Shown in pieces: positions 31,401-42,945 of a stretch of DNA of 64,000 nt. This DNA comes from Locusta migratoria (lineage: Eukaryota > Arthropoda > Insecta > Orthoptera > Acrididae), in NCBI GenBank assembly GCA_026315105.1, contig CM048750.1, positions 73,339,797 to 73,403,796 of the forward strand, read 5' to 3'. Below the pieces are notes generated by a model. That model was not told the origin of the DNA and did no database searches. It saw only the letters and a program-made list of their open reading frames with translations. Every line of letters starts with the position of its first letter. Within the stretch, counting starts at the first letter, position 1. The translations under genes and the position numbers were made by a program.

Positions 31401-31786
31401 GATAGCGTAGCTGACTGGCCGACTGGCTATCCCCTGGGGCACGGCTCACTGTCTCATCACCACCAGCCAGTTAGCGACGCTGTCGTAGCCTCTGCCCCCA
31501 AAACTTTGGATGGTTGTAGCTGCCAGACTAAAAGTGATAAAAATGTCATTCAAAATTCTTTGTACAGGGCTGGTGTCAAAAATACCACTGCATGATAAAA
31601 ACAACCATTGTTCCATGTGAAAAATTGTATGTTTGCATTGTATCAAAACGAACCGTTTACGAGATAATTACGAATGTATGTTTCCAAGTCGTCACTGACG
31701 TCATTGTAAACATCGTCCTAGTTAGTAGGGGAAGAGAGGGCAAGATGGATGGGTTAAATACGAAAATTTCCAAATATAAGCATTTT
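31401..31786. other. unassigned interval with Tc1/mariner-like fragment
   Basis: 31644-31732 (GAGATAATTACGAATGTAT, then TGTAAACATCGTCC) matches the subterminal sequence at 57950-58010 of the element at 57847-61222, so a relic of that family lies here. Confidence 0.55.
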
Positions 31787-33760
31787 AAACAGGTTTGCCG
31801 CCAAGATCGCTTTCTTCATTTATTTATATTTCCGGTTTCGGTGTGCTAGACGCCATCTTCAAACCTAATACACAAAGCTTTTTACTAAATGAACTGCAAT
31901 ACATAAAAAAAATCATTTACAAATATACGTTTACATACCTGTAGTAATCTTACATGAAATCCTTGCTATTATAACAATCTTTTACATAGTAAAACAGTGT
32001 ACATTCACATTGATGTGTCATCAACATGAAATTTAAAAGTCAACAATAAAACGTCAGAACCCACCTATCTTATGGTCTTAACCAGAGACACTTAAGAAAC
32101 CATGTTCAAGATTGATTGATTAGGCGGGAAGCCATAGACAAAGATGTTAAATGCACAGTAAGATATATTACATTATGGTCTTTGTCCTATGAGGTAGTCG
32201 TAAATAATTTTTTTAATAATATACATTAAATGCCAATTATATACAAATTACATGAAGTACTATTTGTTATACATTGAATTTCATATATATATATTGTATG
32301 AAGCACTATGCTAAGCACCATATAGTATGAGGTAACAAACATAGAAGTAAGTACCCTGTCAAATGATCTACAAAAAATTTAAAAATGATATTTTTTTTCT
32401 TTCTTTCTTTTGTTTTACTATTTAAAAGTTTTAAAAACACTGGAAAATAATTTCCATGTGAAATCAAGCAGACTGGATAGAATGTGTTAACCACATTCCC
32501 AGATTCTATATAAGACATATGGCATAGTAAGGCATAGTATCCCACAAAGTGCAATACTTTGTGTCATCTATCTTGCATGTATAAGAAGTAGGGCATGGTT
32601 TTTCTAGCCCCTCGGGCAAAGTACAGACACCATAGTAACTACTTATGTGCTGAATATAGTATTGATATCAAAGGCATAAAATACATATATATGTGAAGTA
32701 GTAAGCATATTTATACATCAAAGACGTTAGAAACATATTACACACATTATGTTATATTTACAAAAAATGCTGGGGCTCACTCATCTATCCAAGATTCAAG
32801 GTTGTGTTACCAATCATCCTACGAGGACTGATAGCAGGCCTGCTGTGTCTAGTACTTACAATGAATAGTACATATCACATTCCATTTATTATTGAGCCAT
32901 TCCGTATTTTATCTAAAGTATGTATAGAAGGTTGAAAGGAGTATCATGATCATTAAATTGCCTTATATGAAAAAATATAAATGCCACAAGGTACACTAAC
33001 GTGTACGTTCGTGTCATGAAGGCAAACAGCATAGGTACATGGTGGGTTAAACATGGGCAGTCAATCTATAATGATGTATCAATGTCAATGAAAGTAGTAT
33101 AAAAATTACAGTAGTCTGAGGAGTAGGTAAAATGGTCAGCTAGTATGGTGATAAATAGGGTAAGAATTAAAATACAGCGTCTACATAGGTGTCACCTTTC
33201 TTGGCAAACAAAAGAAGTACGAAAAATAGGCTGCAGTGTCATATGACTTTGTCAAAGTTGTTGTAAAAATTATAATCTTGGCAATCTGTTTGATCATTAA
33301 GGATAAGGTTGGGATACTTTTTCTTGTGACTCAATATTTGTATATTATCCAAGATGTTGAACTTTTTGCCCTTGGGTACCTTATATAAAATCTTATGACT
33401 ATTGTGCATGTCCTTAACCCTTTGCCGTGTACACCGCACGTGGTCCCCACATGCAGTCTTATTATGTTTACTGGTGTGTTTTTTTAATCTAGTAAAAATG
33501 TTCTTGCAGTTTGTCCAATATAAAACTTATCACAATCCCCACATTGCTACTTATATACCCCGTTTCCCTTAAACCTGTCAGTTTGACTACCAATTTTGTG
33601 TCGCAGTCTATTTCGTAAAGTATGTGTTACATTAAAAGTTAGAGTCAGGTTTTTTTTAAACTGCCTTTCTATTTTATCTGAAATTTTACCATTGTAGGGG
33701 ACTGAAACCGGTAATATAAATAAATGAAGAAAGCGATCTTGGTTGCAAACCTGTTATTAA
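31787..33760 (-). mobile_element. Penelope-like retroelement, 5' truncated, with inverted terminal segments
   Basis: Inverted segments of about 55 bp lie at 31787-31843 and 33703-33757, sharing CCAAGATCGCTTTCTTCATT and a CCGGTTTC end. Between them on the minus strand is a Penelope-type C-terminal endonuclease remnant (33239-33700) and about 1.4 kb of AT-rich 3' sequence. A truncated copy with an inverted terminal segment at its 5' end is a known Penelope arrangement. The left segment reads TGAAGATGGCG then CACCGAAACCGG on the minus strand, a decayed hammerhead-like core. Confidence 0.78.
33239..33700 (-). pseudogene. Penelope-type GIY-YIG endonuclease remnant
   Basis: Minus-strand translation: PYNGKISDKIERQFKKN, then NRLRHKIGSQTDRFKGNGVY, a stop, QCGDCDKFYIGQTARTF, a frameshift, RQRVKDMHNSHKILYKV and NLILNDQTDCQDYNFYNNFD before the terminal stop. 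GVY, the CxxC pair and YIGQT are the GIY-YIG nuclease motif with the Penelope-specific Cys pair. NDQ is the usual end of the domain. The nuclease nicks target DNA for reverse transcription. At least one stop and one frameshift inactivate it; the RT domain is missing. Confidence 0.82.
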
Positions 33761-34486
33761 ACAATTCCAGATCGCCCCAACTAATAATGAGTTCCTTGTA
33801 AACATTTTATTTCAATCAGTCATGAAAGGTATCCTATTAAACAGCAAAACGTTGTAACTAATAACAATCAATATTTGATATATCAGATGATATGACTCAT
33901 AAAAAAACTATAGAAAATTGCATTTTGCCCTGACCCTGAAGACAAAATAGAAAGCTTGAACGGGCAAGGCGGAATGTATAGGATTAGCTTACATTTCGCG
34001 ATGGACACACAGGAAACAACCATTTTTCGTATCGGCGCACGACTCATGTTGCCAGCCATGAGATGGTGCACATTCCAACCAGACTTCTGTGGGTGGATGT
34101 ATTGTTCACCTCACAATAGGCAAAACACATCTGCATGACAGGATGCCTCTTGATTTTTCGATACCTTCGCGCCTTTCTTTGTCCGTTTTCCCTTGCCTCT
34201 ACCTTTTCCCTTTCCTTTTACATCTTGTCACCTTCTGTTGTGTTCTCGTTTATATTCACATCCTTTAATGGTCTGGACTATGTCACTTCATTCTTCTTTC
34301 CAATTATTGATCTGACTGGCGAACTCTTAAGAATCTCCGATTTTTGACTCCTGACTTTCCTTTTTTAACTGATGGTGTAACTGTTGGAAGTATTTTCCGT
34401 GGAGAGATGGCGGAAAATCTAGACGGCTGTGCAAAAACGTCAACAATGTCTACACTAGATGTGTCTTTGCTGTCTTACACAATTTT
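33761..34486. other. unassigned interval
   Basis: No recognised element. It may include the 3' end of the adjacent pogo/Tigger-like relic. Confidence 0.35.
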
Positions 34487-35005
34487 CTACTGAATATCTT
34501 GTTCATTTAAAACAATTCTCATTAACAGACGTGACGCAGTTTTTTTAATAGTGATATCAGAATTGTCGCCTTCGTCAGTAACAATATCAATTTCGGCGTT
34601 GTCATGACGTTTAGTCATTGAAGAACTGTCATTAATAGTACCTGCATTGTCTGTCGCTATTACATCATCCTCGTCATTGGTAGTAGGGCAGTCTTCACTG
34701 ACTTCAGCCAAAGGGCTGGTTTCCGCCAAATCGTCTGTAATGTCATTAACAGCATTGTTGTCCCCTTTCTGACTCGCAGCGGCAATCTGATCACCTACCA
34801 TCACTGGAGCATTTTCATAACGGTGGCTGGTGCAAAATCTAAATCTGTGAACAAATGTATGTTATATGGAAAAATACCTGCCTTTCTGAAAGCACTTGTG
34901 GCGTTCTGCACAGTAGCGCATTTTGTAGGCGGTGCAAACAAGTGTTGCAACATCGAACTGTGTCACTCTTCTTCCAGAAAAGTGTCTATAGTTTGTTCGA
35001 AGGCT
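34487..35005 (-). pseudogene. pogo/Tigger-like transposase C-terminus
   Basis: From about 34985 the minus strand reads HLFAPPTKCATVQNATSAF, RKAGIFPYNIHLFTDLDFAP and ATVMKMLQ, then a stop. AFRKAGIFPYN and FTDLDFAP match the region after the DDE domain in pogo/Tigger/jerky-type transposases. A frameshift leads into a 105-codon acidic tail (34487-34804: Asp, Glu, Thr and Asn rich), plausibly the original C-terminus. The catalytic triad is upstream and lost; a LINE copy starts at 35030. Confidence 0.68.
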
Positions 35006-35029
35006 ACTTTAAATAAACTGTGATTGAAG

Positions 35030-35394
35030 GAGCTGCTCTTTTGTATTTGCGCGATATGGCCGGGGAAATGATGCAGGAGTTGGGGTAGAAACCATTAAAA
35101 GAAAGACGTTATTCGTTCCGGTGAGATTTATTGCGAAATTTCCTTCATAATTTTTCTCTTCCGAATGCGAACATATTTATTACCACCCACCAATATAGGG
35201 AGACCCGAATATCATAATAAAATAGAGAAATCAGATCGAAAACGGAGAGATTTAAGCGTTCCTTCTCCCCGTGCCCTATTACAAAATGGAACGGTAGACA
35301 AATATCATAAAATGAGTTTGCTGAATACTCTGCCATGCATTTCAGTGTGATTTGCAGAGTATTTATGCAGATGTCGATGTAGATGAACCTGCAG
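35030..35394 (+). mobile_element. CR1/Jockey-like LINE family A 3' end (A6)
   Basis: A diverged plus-strand copy of the family A 3' region, ending TTTGCAGAGTATTTATGCAG and GATGTCGATGTAGATG. It pairs in inverted orientation with the ends at 10884, 28754 and 58021. Confidence 0.85.
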
Positions 35395-36288
35395 TCACAA
35401 CGAACGATCCTGAGCCCATACTCATATGAACTTCTTCTTGTGTTCCAGATTTATGCACAATACCAAAATGAGCTCTGCAACAAATTATGATGTGCTGATG
35501 AAGGGCACGAATTTTCTGTATGAGTCTGCGATCATCATGGTCAATACGATTAAAATCGTCTAGATCGCGATACCGACTTAGAATTTAAAGTAGAATTAAA
35601 CCAATTAAATGACTATAACTATTACAGCCAAAAGATGGCGATAAAAATATTACATCACACGCAACAGAATAAATAAACAATTTTAGTTGCACTGTATTCT
35701 GCCAATGATCTGATCGTGGTTCATTTCATTTATACGCTGATACAAAAGTTCCGAAGAAAATTTGCATAAATCCTTTTAACAGCGCCGTAGGTCACCGGCA
35801 AAGCAAGTTAGCTGGTATGCAGAATGTTGTGAATGTGGAAATATTGCAACCATTACTACTTGTTTTCAATCAATCGTTTTAATTGTAATCATTTTTATTT
35901 AAAAGCGTTTGTTGCGTCATTTTTAATTGTTTTTAAAGTCGTTTTTACTTGGAAGATTTCTCCATGACATTTTTTAATTTGTTGGTTTCAATCCAATTTC
36001 TTCTTTTGCGCTATGCTATATTTCTGTCATCGTTATCGCAGTTTTTTATATTACTCGTTTTTCTTTAATTTCATGCGTAAAAGAGCCTTTCGTTAATACG
36101 TTAATCTGCATTATTTTTTATAATACAAGCAAAATGTATAATTTACATGTTTCCGTGATGAACAGGTAATGACAATGTAATTTTTGACGCCATTGTGACT
36201 ACTCGTAGATTATTCGCATTTATTTTCTTCCATATATTAGTAGTTCAAATGTTTATTTATTACTATAGATGAATGTATTAATCCAGAC
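35395..36288. other. AT-rich unassigned region
   Basis: No gene or confident element. A GTCACCGGCAAAGC...TTAGCTGGT stretch near 35796 weakly resembles a Helitron end. Confidence 0.35.
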
Positions 36289-36483
36289 AAAATAAATGTC
36301 GGGTGAACAGCCTTGTATGAGTGTGCTTAGGAAACAATATTTCGACACTCGATCACGTTGCCATCATCAGGAGCGCAGATGTACTGTACACCAGCGCACC
36401 TTATGACGCCAACGTGGTCGATTGCCGAAATATTGTTTCCTAAGCACACTCATACCAGGCTGTTCACACGAGATTTATTTCGT
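36289..36483. mobile_element. near-palindromic foldback repeat with hammerhead-like core
   Basis: Arms of about 70 bp at 36289-36361 and 36410-36483 are inverted copies sharing TATGAGTGTGCTTAGGAAAC and the CAATATTTCG word, around a 48-bp loop. On the minus strand the left arm and loop read CTGATGA, TGGCAACGTGATCGAGTGTC, GAAATATTG. The right arm retains TTGCC before GAAATATTG, restoring a GGCAA/TTGCC helix II as the likely ancestral form. Arrangement as in the other inverted-pair elements here. Confidence 0.6.
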
Positions 36484-36530
36484 AATAAAATACACCTGGA
36501 GAAATTGACATTAGTAGTTCTCATAATACG

Positions 36531-36574
<44 letters not shown>
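36531..36574. repeat. A44 homopolymer inside LINE D
   Basis: A run of 44 A. In the sister fragment the corresponding place (about 52521) has only GATGAAAAAATTAATTCC. Confidence 0.95.
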
Positions 36575-36575
<1 letters not shown>

Positions 36576-36607
36576 AGCTGAGTCCTCAAACTGGGGAGCA
36601 ATCAAAA

Positions 36608-37338
36608 ATGGGGTGCCACGTCTTGGGCCCTTTGCTGTTCTTAATGTATATAAATGACTTGCCATTCTACATTCATGAAGATGCAATGCTGGTTCTTTTT
36701 GATGATGATACAAGTATAGTTATCACACCTGACAGTCCAGAAGTAACTGATGAAATTGTAAACGACGTCTTTCAGAAAATCATTAAGCGGTTCTCAGCAA
36801 ATGGACTGTCATTAAATTTTGATAAAACACAGTACATATAGTAAATGGAATGACGCCATCAATAAATATAGACTTTGACCAGAAATCTGAAGCAAAGGTA
36901 GAATATTCAAAATTTTTAGATGTAAGCATTGATGAGAGGTTGAACTGGAAAAAACACATTGAAGATCGGTTGAAACGTTTGAGTTCAGCAACTTATGCTA
37001 TTAGGGTAATTGCAAATTTTGGTGATATACATCTCAGTAAATTAGCTTACTATGCGTATTGTCATTATCTGCTTTCGTATGGCGTCATTTTCTGGGGTAA
37101 TTCATCATTGAGAAAAGTATTCATTGCACAAAAGCGTGTGATTAGAATGATTGCCGGAGCCCATCCAAGATCATATTGCAGACACTTATTTAAAGAGCTA
37201 AGGATCTTCAAAGTAGCTTCTCAGTATATATATTCACTTATGAAATTTGTTATTACCAATCCCACCGAATTCAAAAGCAATAGCAGTGTACATAACTACA
37301 ACACTAGGAGAAAGAATGATCTTCACTATTCAAGGTGA
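36608..37338 (+). pseudogene. LINE D reverse transcriptase remnant
   Basis: Frames 36608-36841 and 36850-37338. The first carries GPLLFLMYINDLPFYIHED and the active-site position as LFDDDTSIVI, where the usual Tyr/Phe-Ala-Asp-Asp has become FDDD. A stop separates it from the second, which has LNWKKHIEDRLKRLSSATYA and ISLAYYAYCHYLLSYGV-like thumb and connection sequence. Confidence 0.8.
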
Positions 37339-37655
37339 AATCTAGCTTTGGCACAGAAAGGGGTGAATTATGCTGCCACAAAACTCTTTGGTTGCCTACC
37401 AAACAGCATCAAAAGCCTGACAGATAGCCAACAAGCATTTAAGAATAAATTAAAGGAATTTCTGCATGCCAACTCCTTCTAAACTATAGATGATTTTTTA
37501 GATATAAATTAGTAAATTGAATAAATAAATAAAAATAATATTTAGTACAAAGTAATAATTTGTAAATACACCTTTCATTAACCTGACACGTTCCACATCA
37601 TTACGAAGTGTCGTATTAATGATCTATGGAACAAGTACTAATCTAATTTAATCTG

Positions 37656-38213
37656 AAGAATCACATCATAGTACTTCAGAATCGCAAGGACAAAGTCTAT
37701 AATTAAAAAAAGAGTAGAAGTAAGTAATATGAGCAATAAAAACATAAGACGATAATTAAAGTGATGCGACGAAGATTTGGTATCAAAAACTACATTTAAA
37801 CTAATTAAATAAGTAACAATAATGCTCTCAGTCGTTTCGATAGAAACGGAAAAAGTATTAGATCACGTTTGACAGGATTACAACCCAGAAAATGCAGCGT
37901 ATCAGCCAAATAAGTTAACCATTTTTGGTGTTTTTCCAGAAAATACCAAGTTAATTTAATGGTATATAATACACACTGTATATCAAACACAGCAATTTTT
38001 GTCAGACGGCGCATAATATATAATCAGGACTATTCCATATGACTTATTTCGGAAGTCAGCATATCTCTACTTGTACAATTACTTTGTCTTTTCGCTTTGC
38101 TGTGACAGGTGTCACCAAAATTCATTACGTTTGCTATCTTTTAATAGGATGAAATAGGTTCGGCGATGTACTTTTAAGGTTCAATAATCAATTTCTTTTT
38201 TATGAAGTTGATA
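37656..38213. other. unassigned interval
   Basis: AT-rich with nothing recognised. Confidence 0.35.
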
Positions 38214-38310
38214 CAAATGTTTAAGCGTTTATGAACCCAAGGGACTTGACTGTTGACGTCATCGCTACCTAGATCTACAAACTACTGAAACTAACTTCTG
38301 CTAAGGACAT

Positions 38311-38341
<31 letters not shown>

Positions 38342-38350
38342 ACACACGCC
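38214..38350 (-). mobile_element. diverged SINE 3' part with (CA)n tract
   Basis: The minus-strand SINE tail is recognisable (AAATGTTTAAGCGTTTATG, GGGACTTGACTG, CTACAAACTACT, CTAAGGACATCACACAC). A (CA)n microsatellite at about 38311-38348 replaces the head. Confidence 0.65.
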
Positions 38351-38449
38351 GACGGGGAAGCTGAAGCACGGACACCACGTCGCCAGTAATGATAGTCGAT
38401 AGATACCTACAGGGAGCCAGCTGCTGACATTCGAACAAAAATGCATACA

Positions 38450-39810
38450 TGCACAGTCTAACATATACAGTCACGACAATCCCTCAGACTTTTGTTATAC
38501 AGTGCGACAGCAGCGCTCCAAGTGGCCGGCAAGCTACACTTCTGAATACCATATTGAATGAGTGCGAATAGTGTCGTTTATATTGATTTTAATACACTTT
38601 TCACATTAGGGAACGTATGTAGTATCATAAAATAGGTAATAACTTAAAACTAGCTCCACCTTTGTTTTTCTTAAGCTTCCTGAGATCCCTGAGAAGGTAC
38701 GAAACGGTACGCTGCAGCACAGTTTATTTACAATTATCTTGTAAACTACAGACTTTTACGGAATAATTTCATTTACTATAAAAATAGAAAAAGGCTAGGA
38801 AACACCAGAAGACCTGCCCTTTGGCAGAAAGAGTCGCTTTTCTACTCAAGAACGTTAACTTTTCTTCACTATAATTCCAGTACAGTCGGCGAGGGTGGAA
38901 CGTAGGGAACGAATATAGCAATAACTAAAATAGAGTATTTAACAAACCTAAGCAGCCACCTGAGCTGTAGCTGAAAAAAAAAAAAAAGAAAAAGAAAAAA
39001 GGAAACCCTCAGAGACAAGCAATAAAACGTCAAAAGCAATCAAACTGGTTTCCAACAAAGAAGAACCCAATTCCACAATTGTTGCTACAGCTGAACTATA
39101 AACGCAAGCATAAAATTCTACTATTTCGTTAATTACATTCACAAATAATTATAAACAAACATCACTCTTTCGGCGACTCGCCCACCGCTAGGAGCGCTAG
39201 TGTCGTTGCAACTGTCAGTTGATAACAACTTTCGAGATAATTTAACTCTCAAGTAAAGACCGTTCTCGTCTCTGGAAATGCGACGTGAAATACAAACTCC
39301 TCTATTATTCGGAAACTGCATTAAACACGATAGTGTGTGACAAGCGGAAGTCGCGTAAGATTAAAACATCACAGTGTTGCATTTCAAGGTAAATGAAAAG
39401 TCTGTTTCTACATCCACAGCTATATCCATACTCGATAAGCAGCCTTACGGTTTGTGGGCGATCTTTTTGTACCACTGCCACGTCCTTCTTTTCTATCACA
39501 GTGTATCGTTCGCGGGAAACGCAGCTAAGTCTCTGTACGGGGTCTAATTTTATCTTGGAAGTCTATTCGTGGGATATACGTAGGAGGAAAAAAAAGCTAT
39601 TGGTTGAATCCTCAAGAAATGTACGGTCTTGGAACTTTGAAAGAAGCACATACCGTGATGCACGTCTCTCCTATAGCACCTGACACTGGAATTCAGCGAT
39701 CATCTCCTTAACTGAATGAATCTGTATCCTAGCGTGCTGCTCTCCTTTGCGTCTCATCTATCAACCCCATGTCGTACGGATCCCGCACCAATGAGTAGAG
39801 CACCTATTTG
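38450..39810 (-). mobile_element. LINE family C, second copy
   Basis: Shares collinear blocks with 23349-24900 (see that entry). About 330 bp present in the first copy near 24000-24330 is missing here. The left edge starts at CACAGTCTAACATATACAGT in both. A weak RT-side remnant (CAACCCCATGTCGTACGGAT) is at the right end. Confidence 0.75.
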
Positions 39811-42422
39811 TGGCGAAAATTTTTGCATTTCGTCATTTTTAGAAAGCTATTTCGGTACATTTTTTGCGATTCTTATTTCATTTCGTCAATAATTTCGATA
39901 ACTTTTATTTCCACTTTTTAGCAACATTCATTGCTTTCAGCTTACTACTTTTTTTGTTTTGTCATACCTAAAATCAGAATAATAATTAAAACACTGGGTA
40001 CGGGAAGTGTACTCTGTTCTATTCGAATTTCCAAGTAAATACATGAAGCGATAGTACGAAAAAATAATTCGGGCCCTCTCATTATCAACACGACGAACGC
40101 GTGGTGATGATGTATCGTCGCGGTCTGACTAGCATATTAGAGCTACCAACTTCGATACATCATCCCGAATCATCTTACCTTAAATGTTATAAAATCCTGA
40201 CGCTTAACAGTCTGGTTCGGTTGAGTGAATCCCTCTATTTACACATTTTACAATTCTTGCGGCGTGACAGCTGGCAGCAAGTCTGAATTTTTCTGATTCA
40301 CAAGTTTTATGCTTGCTATTAAAGTGAGACAAGTTTTGAGTCGGGATGGTGGGTTTAGGCAAGCACGAAGGTATGGTCATTCCTCTTTGCAACAGAATGC
40401 GTATGTCTGTTTTTAATAACACTATGAAAATTCTATTACACAAAATCCGGTACGTATTTATTCATCAGCTTATGTTGATCAGTTTTTTTTCAGTGGAACG
40501 TTAGCCTCGATGCAAGCTTCAGATATTGATAAATGAATTGTTCTTTATGATTTTTCTCTTTTTTTTTTTGCCGCTGCACTCCAGCCTGTAACTTGTCTTT
40601 TAACACCTGTCTTAATTAGTGTTTATTTATTCTTCTTCTTCTTAATATTATTACTATTATGCATCCTTTTTCTGCCACTCATTTCGCATAAGGCACGTAA
40701 TTATCTTTCTAGATTTGTCAAACACGTAAGTCCCTTGTCTGAATCAAAAACTCACTATGTAACATTTCTATAAATGCATACCCTATATTTCTATCCAATA
40801 GTTCAGTTCCAAATCTTAATACATATCTGTCCCAAAAAGTTATACCATTGATATAAAGTGATATTAGTACCCATATAAAACGTTGTAATCATTTATTTTT
40901 CATTATAATACCATTACTAAAACTCGAATGCAAACGATTTATATTATTCAACTAAAAAAATATTAGTAACCATAAACAACATAATATATAAAATAGTATA
41001 CTGAAACCCATTTACCTACTGTACACATACATCACAAACCTGTTTATTAATGCTTTGTTGGTTTTAATGATGCAATCATCATTGGCATGTGATGCAAATA
41101 AAGAAATATTATAAATAAAAATAGGCCAACAAAACCTATTACCTCACTAGAATTATTATAATGCACTGACAACAAATATTGCTGTCACAGACGCAATTAA
41201 TGCTAATAACACGAGTAACTACCTAATAAATAAATATAACGGTACTTTTCAAATCCAGGTAAATGTTGATCACAAACAAACTAAATAACTACACCAAAAT
41301 ACGTTCAATAAAATAACACACCATTTTGATAACACACGCAAACTCGACTAAACTGTCACACAAAATGTCAAAACATAATATTTCTGTTGATAAACAAAAT
41401 ACCGCCATTTTTCCAAGTCAAGATAAAACACATGTTAACAACACGTTTCAAAATGCATTTACGAACACACAAGATAACACACACCGATTTAAAATAAGAA
41501 AACAAAATACTTAAACTATAAACTTTATTTACGTAATTACTTTTCTATGTTCAACAGTCTTAAAAAATTGTTTACCTTAGTGATACTAATTTGTATTGAG
41601 CGGTGAAAGAGGAGTGGAAGACAAAGTTTACCATTACGGACACTGCTTGGATGTGGAAGGAGACAGACGCTTTTGTAACAACTTGTAAAAATCAATTGTT
41701 TGTGAAAAGCAAACTTGCTATATAAAATAAAACTTTGCTGAGCTTAACCTGAAGTACGTTATTTCAAGAATTTCCTGCAAGATTTTACAAGTTTTAGCTC
41801 TTGCCGAAAAAACAACGCAATGCCAAGAAAAGAAGAAGAATAAGCAGATCAACAACAAAGAAGAAACATTAAAAACCAAGATGAGTACATACTAATGTAC
41901 ATTTATAGTTTTACGTACGTTTCTCCCACAAACCAACAACATAAGTTTTTCAACTTGTCCGAAACTACTTATATGTAGCGGAAAAGTGGGAAACAGCTTG
42001 GTTAAAAATGAAGAAGTAACGTCACAACTAACATATAAACAAACTGCAGCCCAAAAGCAAAACATAAGACTCAAAGAATCGTGAGATGAGCAAATAGTTC
42101 CGACAAATATTCCGCCGAGCGGGAAGTTGCTTTATGTCTGCACAGAAATTTAAAGAAACCAACGTCCCTCGCATATACATAATCTCGAAATGGTGTAAAA
42201 ATCAATTATCGTCGATATCCGGATTTCATTGCCGCAACTCGAATTTCCGTACTTAAATTCAAATTACGTGATTCAAACAATTTCGTCGATTATTTCGCGG
42301 TTTTGCATGCAGGTAAATATTTCGTGTTTTCAACAAAATTTATAAAATTTCGTAAAAATTTCGCGATGTAACGCTTTGTTAAAAACAGATGCCTCTACCA
42401 ACGATCAATTTCGAGTAGTGGT
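39811..42422. other. 2.6 kb of AT-rich sequence without recognised features
   Basis: Low-complexity AT-rich DNA. Both strands show only short motif-free frames (longest about 79 codons). I find no tRNA fold, no inverted repeat pair and no known repeat. Confidence 0.4.
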
Positions 42423-42656
42423 CGAAAGAGTGTTTTTAAGCTACTTCCTTTGTTGGTGGAAACACTGCCTGAACATTCTTCCAATGAATCTCTGTCTGGC
42501 ATCTGCTTTACTTTTGATTAATTTTATGTGATAGTTCCTCTTCAAATCTCTTTTATTTGCCAACAAAAGTAGCCGCTTGCAGCAATTGCTTTGCAAATGC
42601 TTAGTCATACAGTGCATTGTCTTGCCCGGTATTAATACCAGTATATTGGATAACAC
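42423..42656 (-). pseudogene. CR1/Jockey-like RT fragment
   Basis: The minus-strand words KADARQRFIGRMFRQCF match the region NANQRLRFIGRTLRRC after the RT domain of LINE family A or C. Only about 40 codons are recognisable. Confidence 0.6.
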
Positions 42657-42676
42657 TGCGTGTGAAATAGCGATTC

Positions 42677-42762
42677 GCCGCGGTGGAGTAGCCGAGCGGT
42701 CTAAGGCGCCTCGCTGCGGAGCGCGCGGTTGCTCGCCGTCGTAGGTTAGAGTCCTCCCTACG

Positions 42763-42809
<47 letters not shown>

Positions 42810-42905
42810 GTCCTTAGGTTAGTTTACCTTAGTTTGTTTGTAAGCTACGGACTGATGACCACGCAGTTTGGTCCGATAGATTTACAAACATTTGAACATT
42901 TGAAT
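42677..42905 (+). mobile_element. tRNA-derived SINE (family B) with (GT)n
   Basis: GGTGGAGTAGCCGAGCGGTC head, GTAGGTTAGAGTCCTCCC B box (one change from consensus), a ~40-bp (GT)n expansion at 42767-42808, and a CATTTGAACATTTGAA end. The 9-bp duplication TAGCGATTC/TAGCGGTTC (one mismatch) is at 42668-42676 and 42906-42914. Confidence 0.92.
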
Positions 42906-42945
42906 TAGCGGTTCTTCAGGATCCCATACCCTCGGTTCCTAATCG

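Larger units (their letters stand above)
36484..37655 (+). mobile_element. Jockey-like LINE (family D), 5' truncated
   Basis: It runs from before an A44 tract through RT remnants (36608-36841 and 36850-37338) to a 3' end with GATCTATGGAACAAGTACTA and a short CTAATTTAATCT-type tail. A second fragment of the family is at 52348-52624. Alignment of the two suggests the A44 tract (36531-36574) grew from a short A-rich codon run inside the RT frame. Confidence 0.85.

Noticed and set aside
34487..34804. Independent acidic host protein
   Set aside because: The sequence just upstream on the same strand encodes a pogo/Tigger-type C-terminus, one frameshift away, so it is best read as the transposase tail.
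35780..35820. Helitron 3' end
   Set aside because: Ends in CTGGT rather than CTAGT and no convincing hairpin; too weak to list.
39811..42422. Possible long non-coding RNA or gene in the AT-rich stretch
   Set aside because: No splice-site pattern, poly-A context or coding motif that I could defend.
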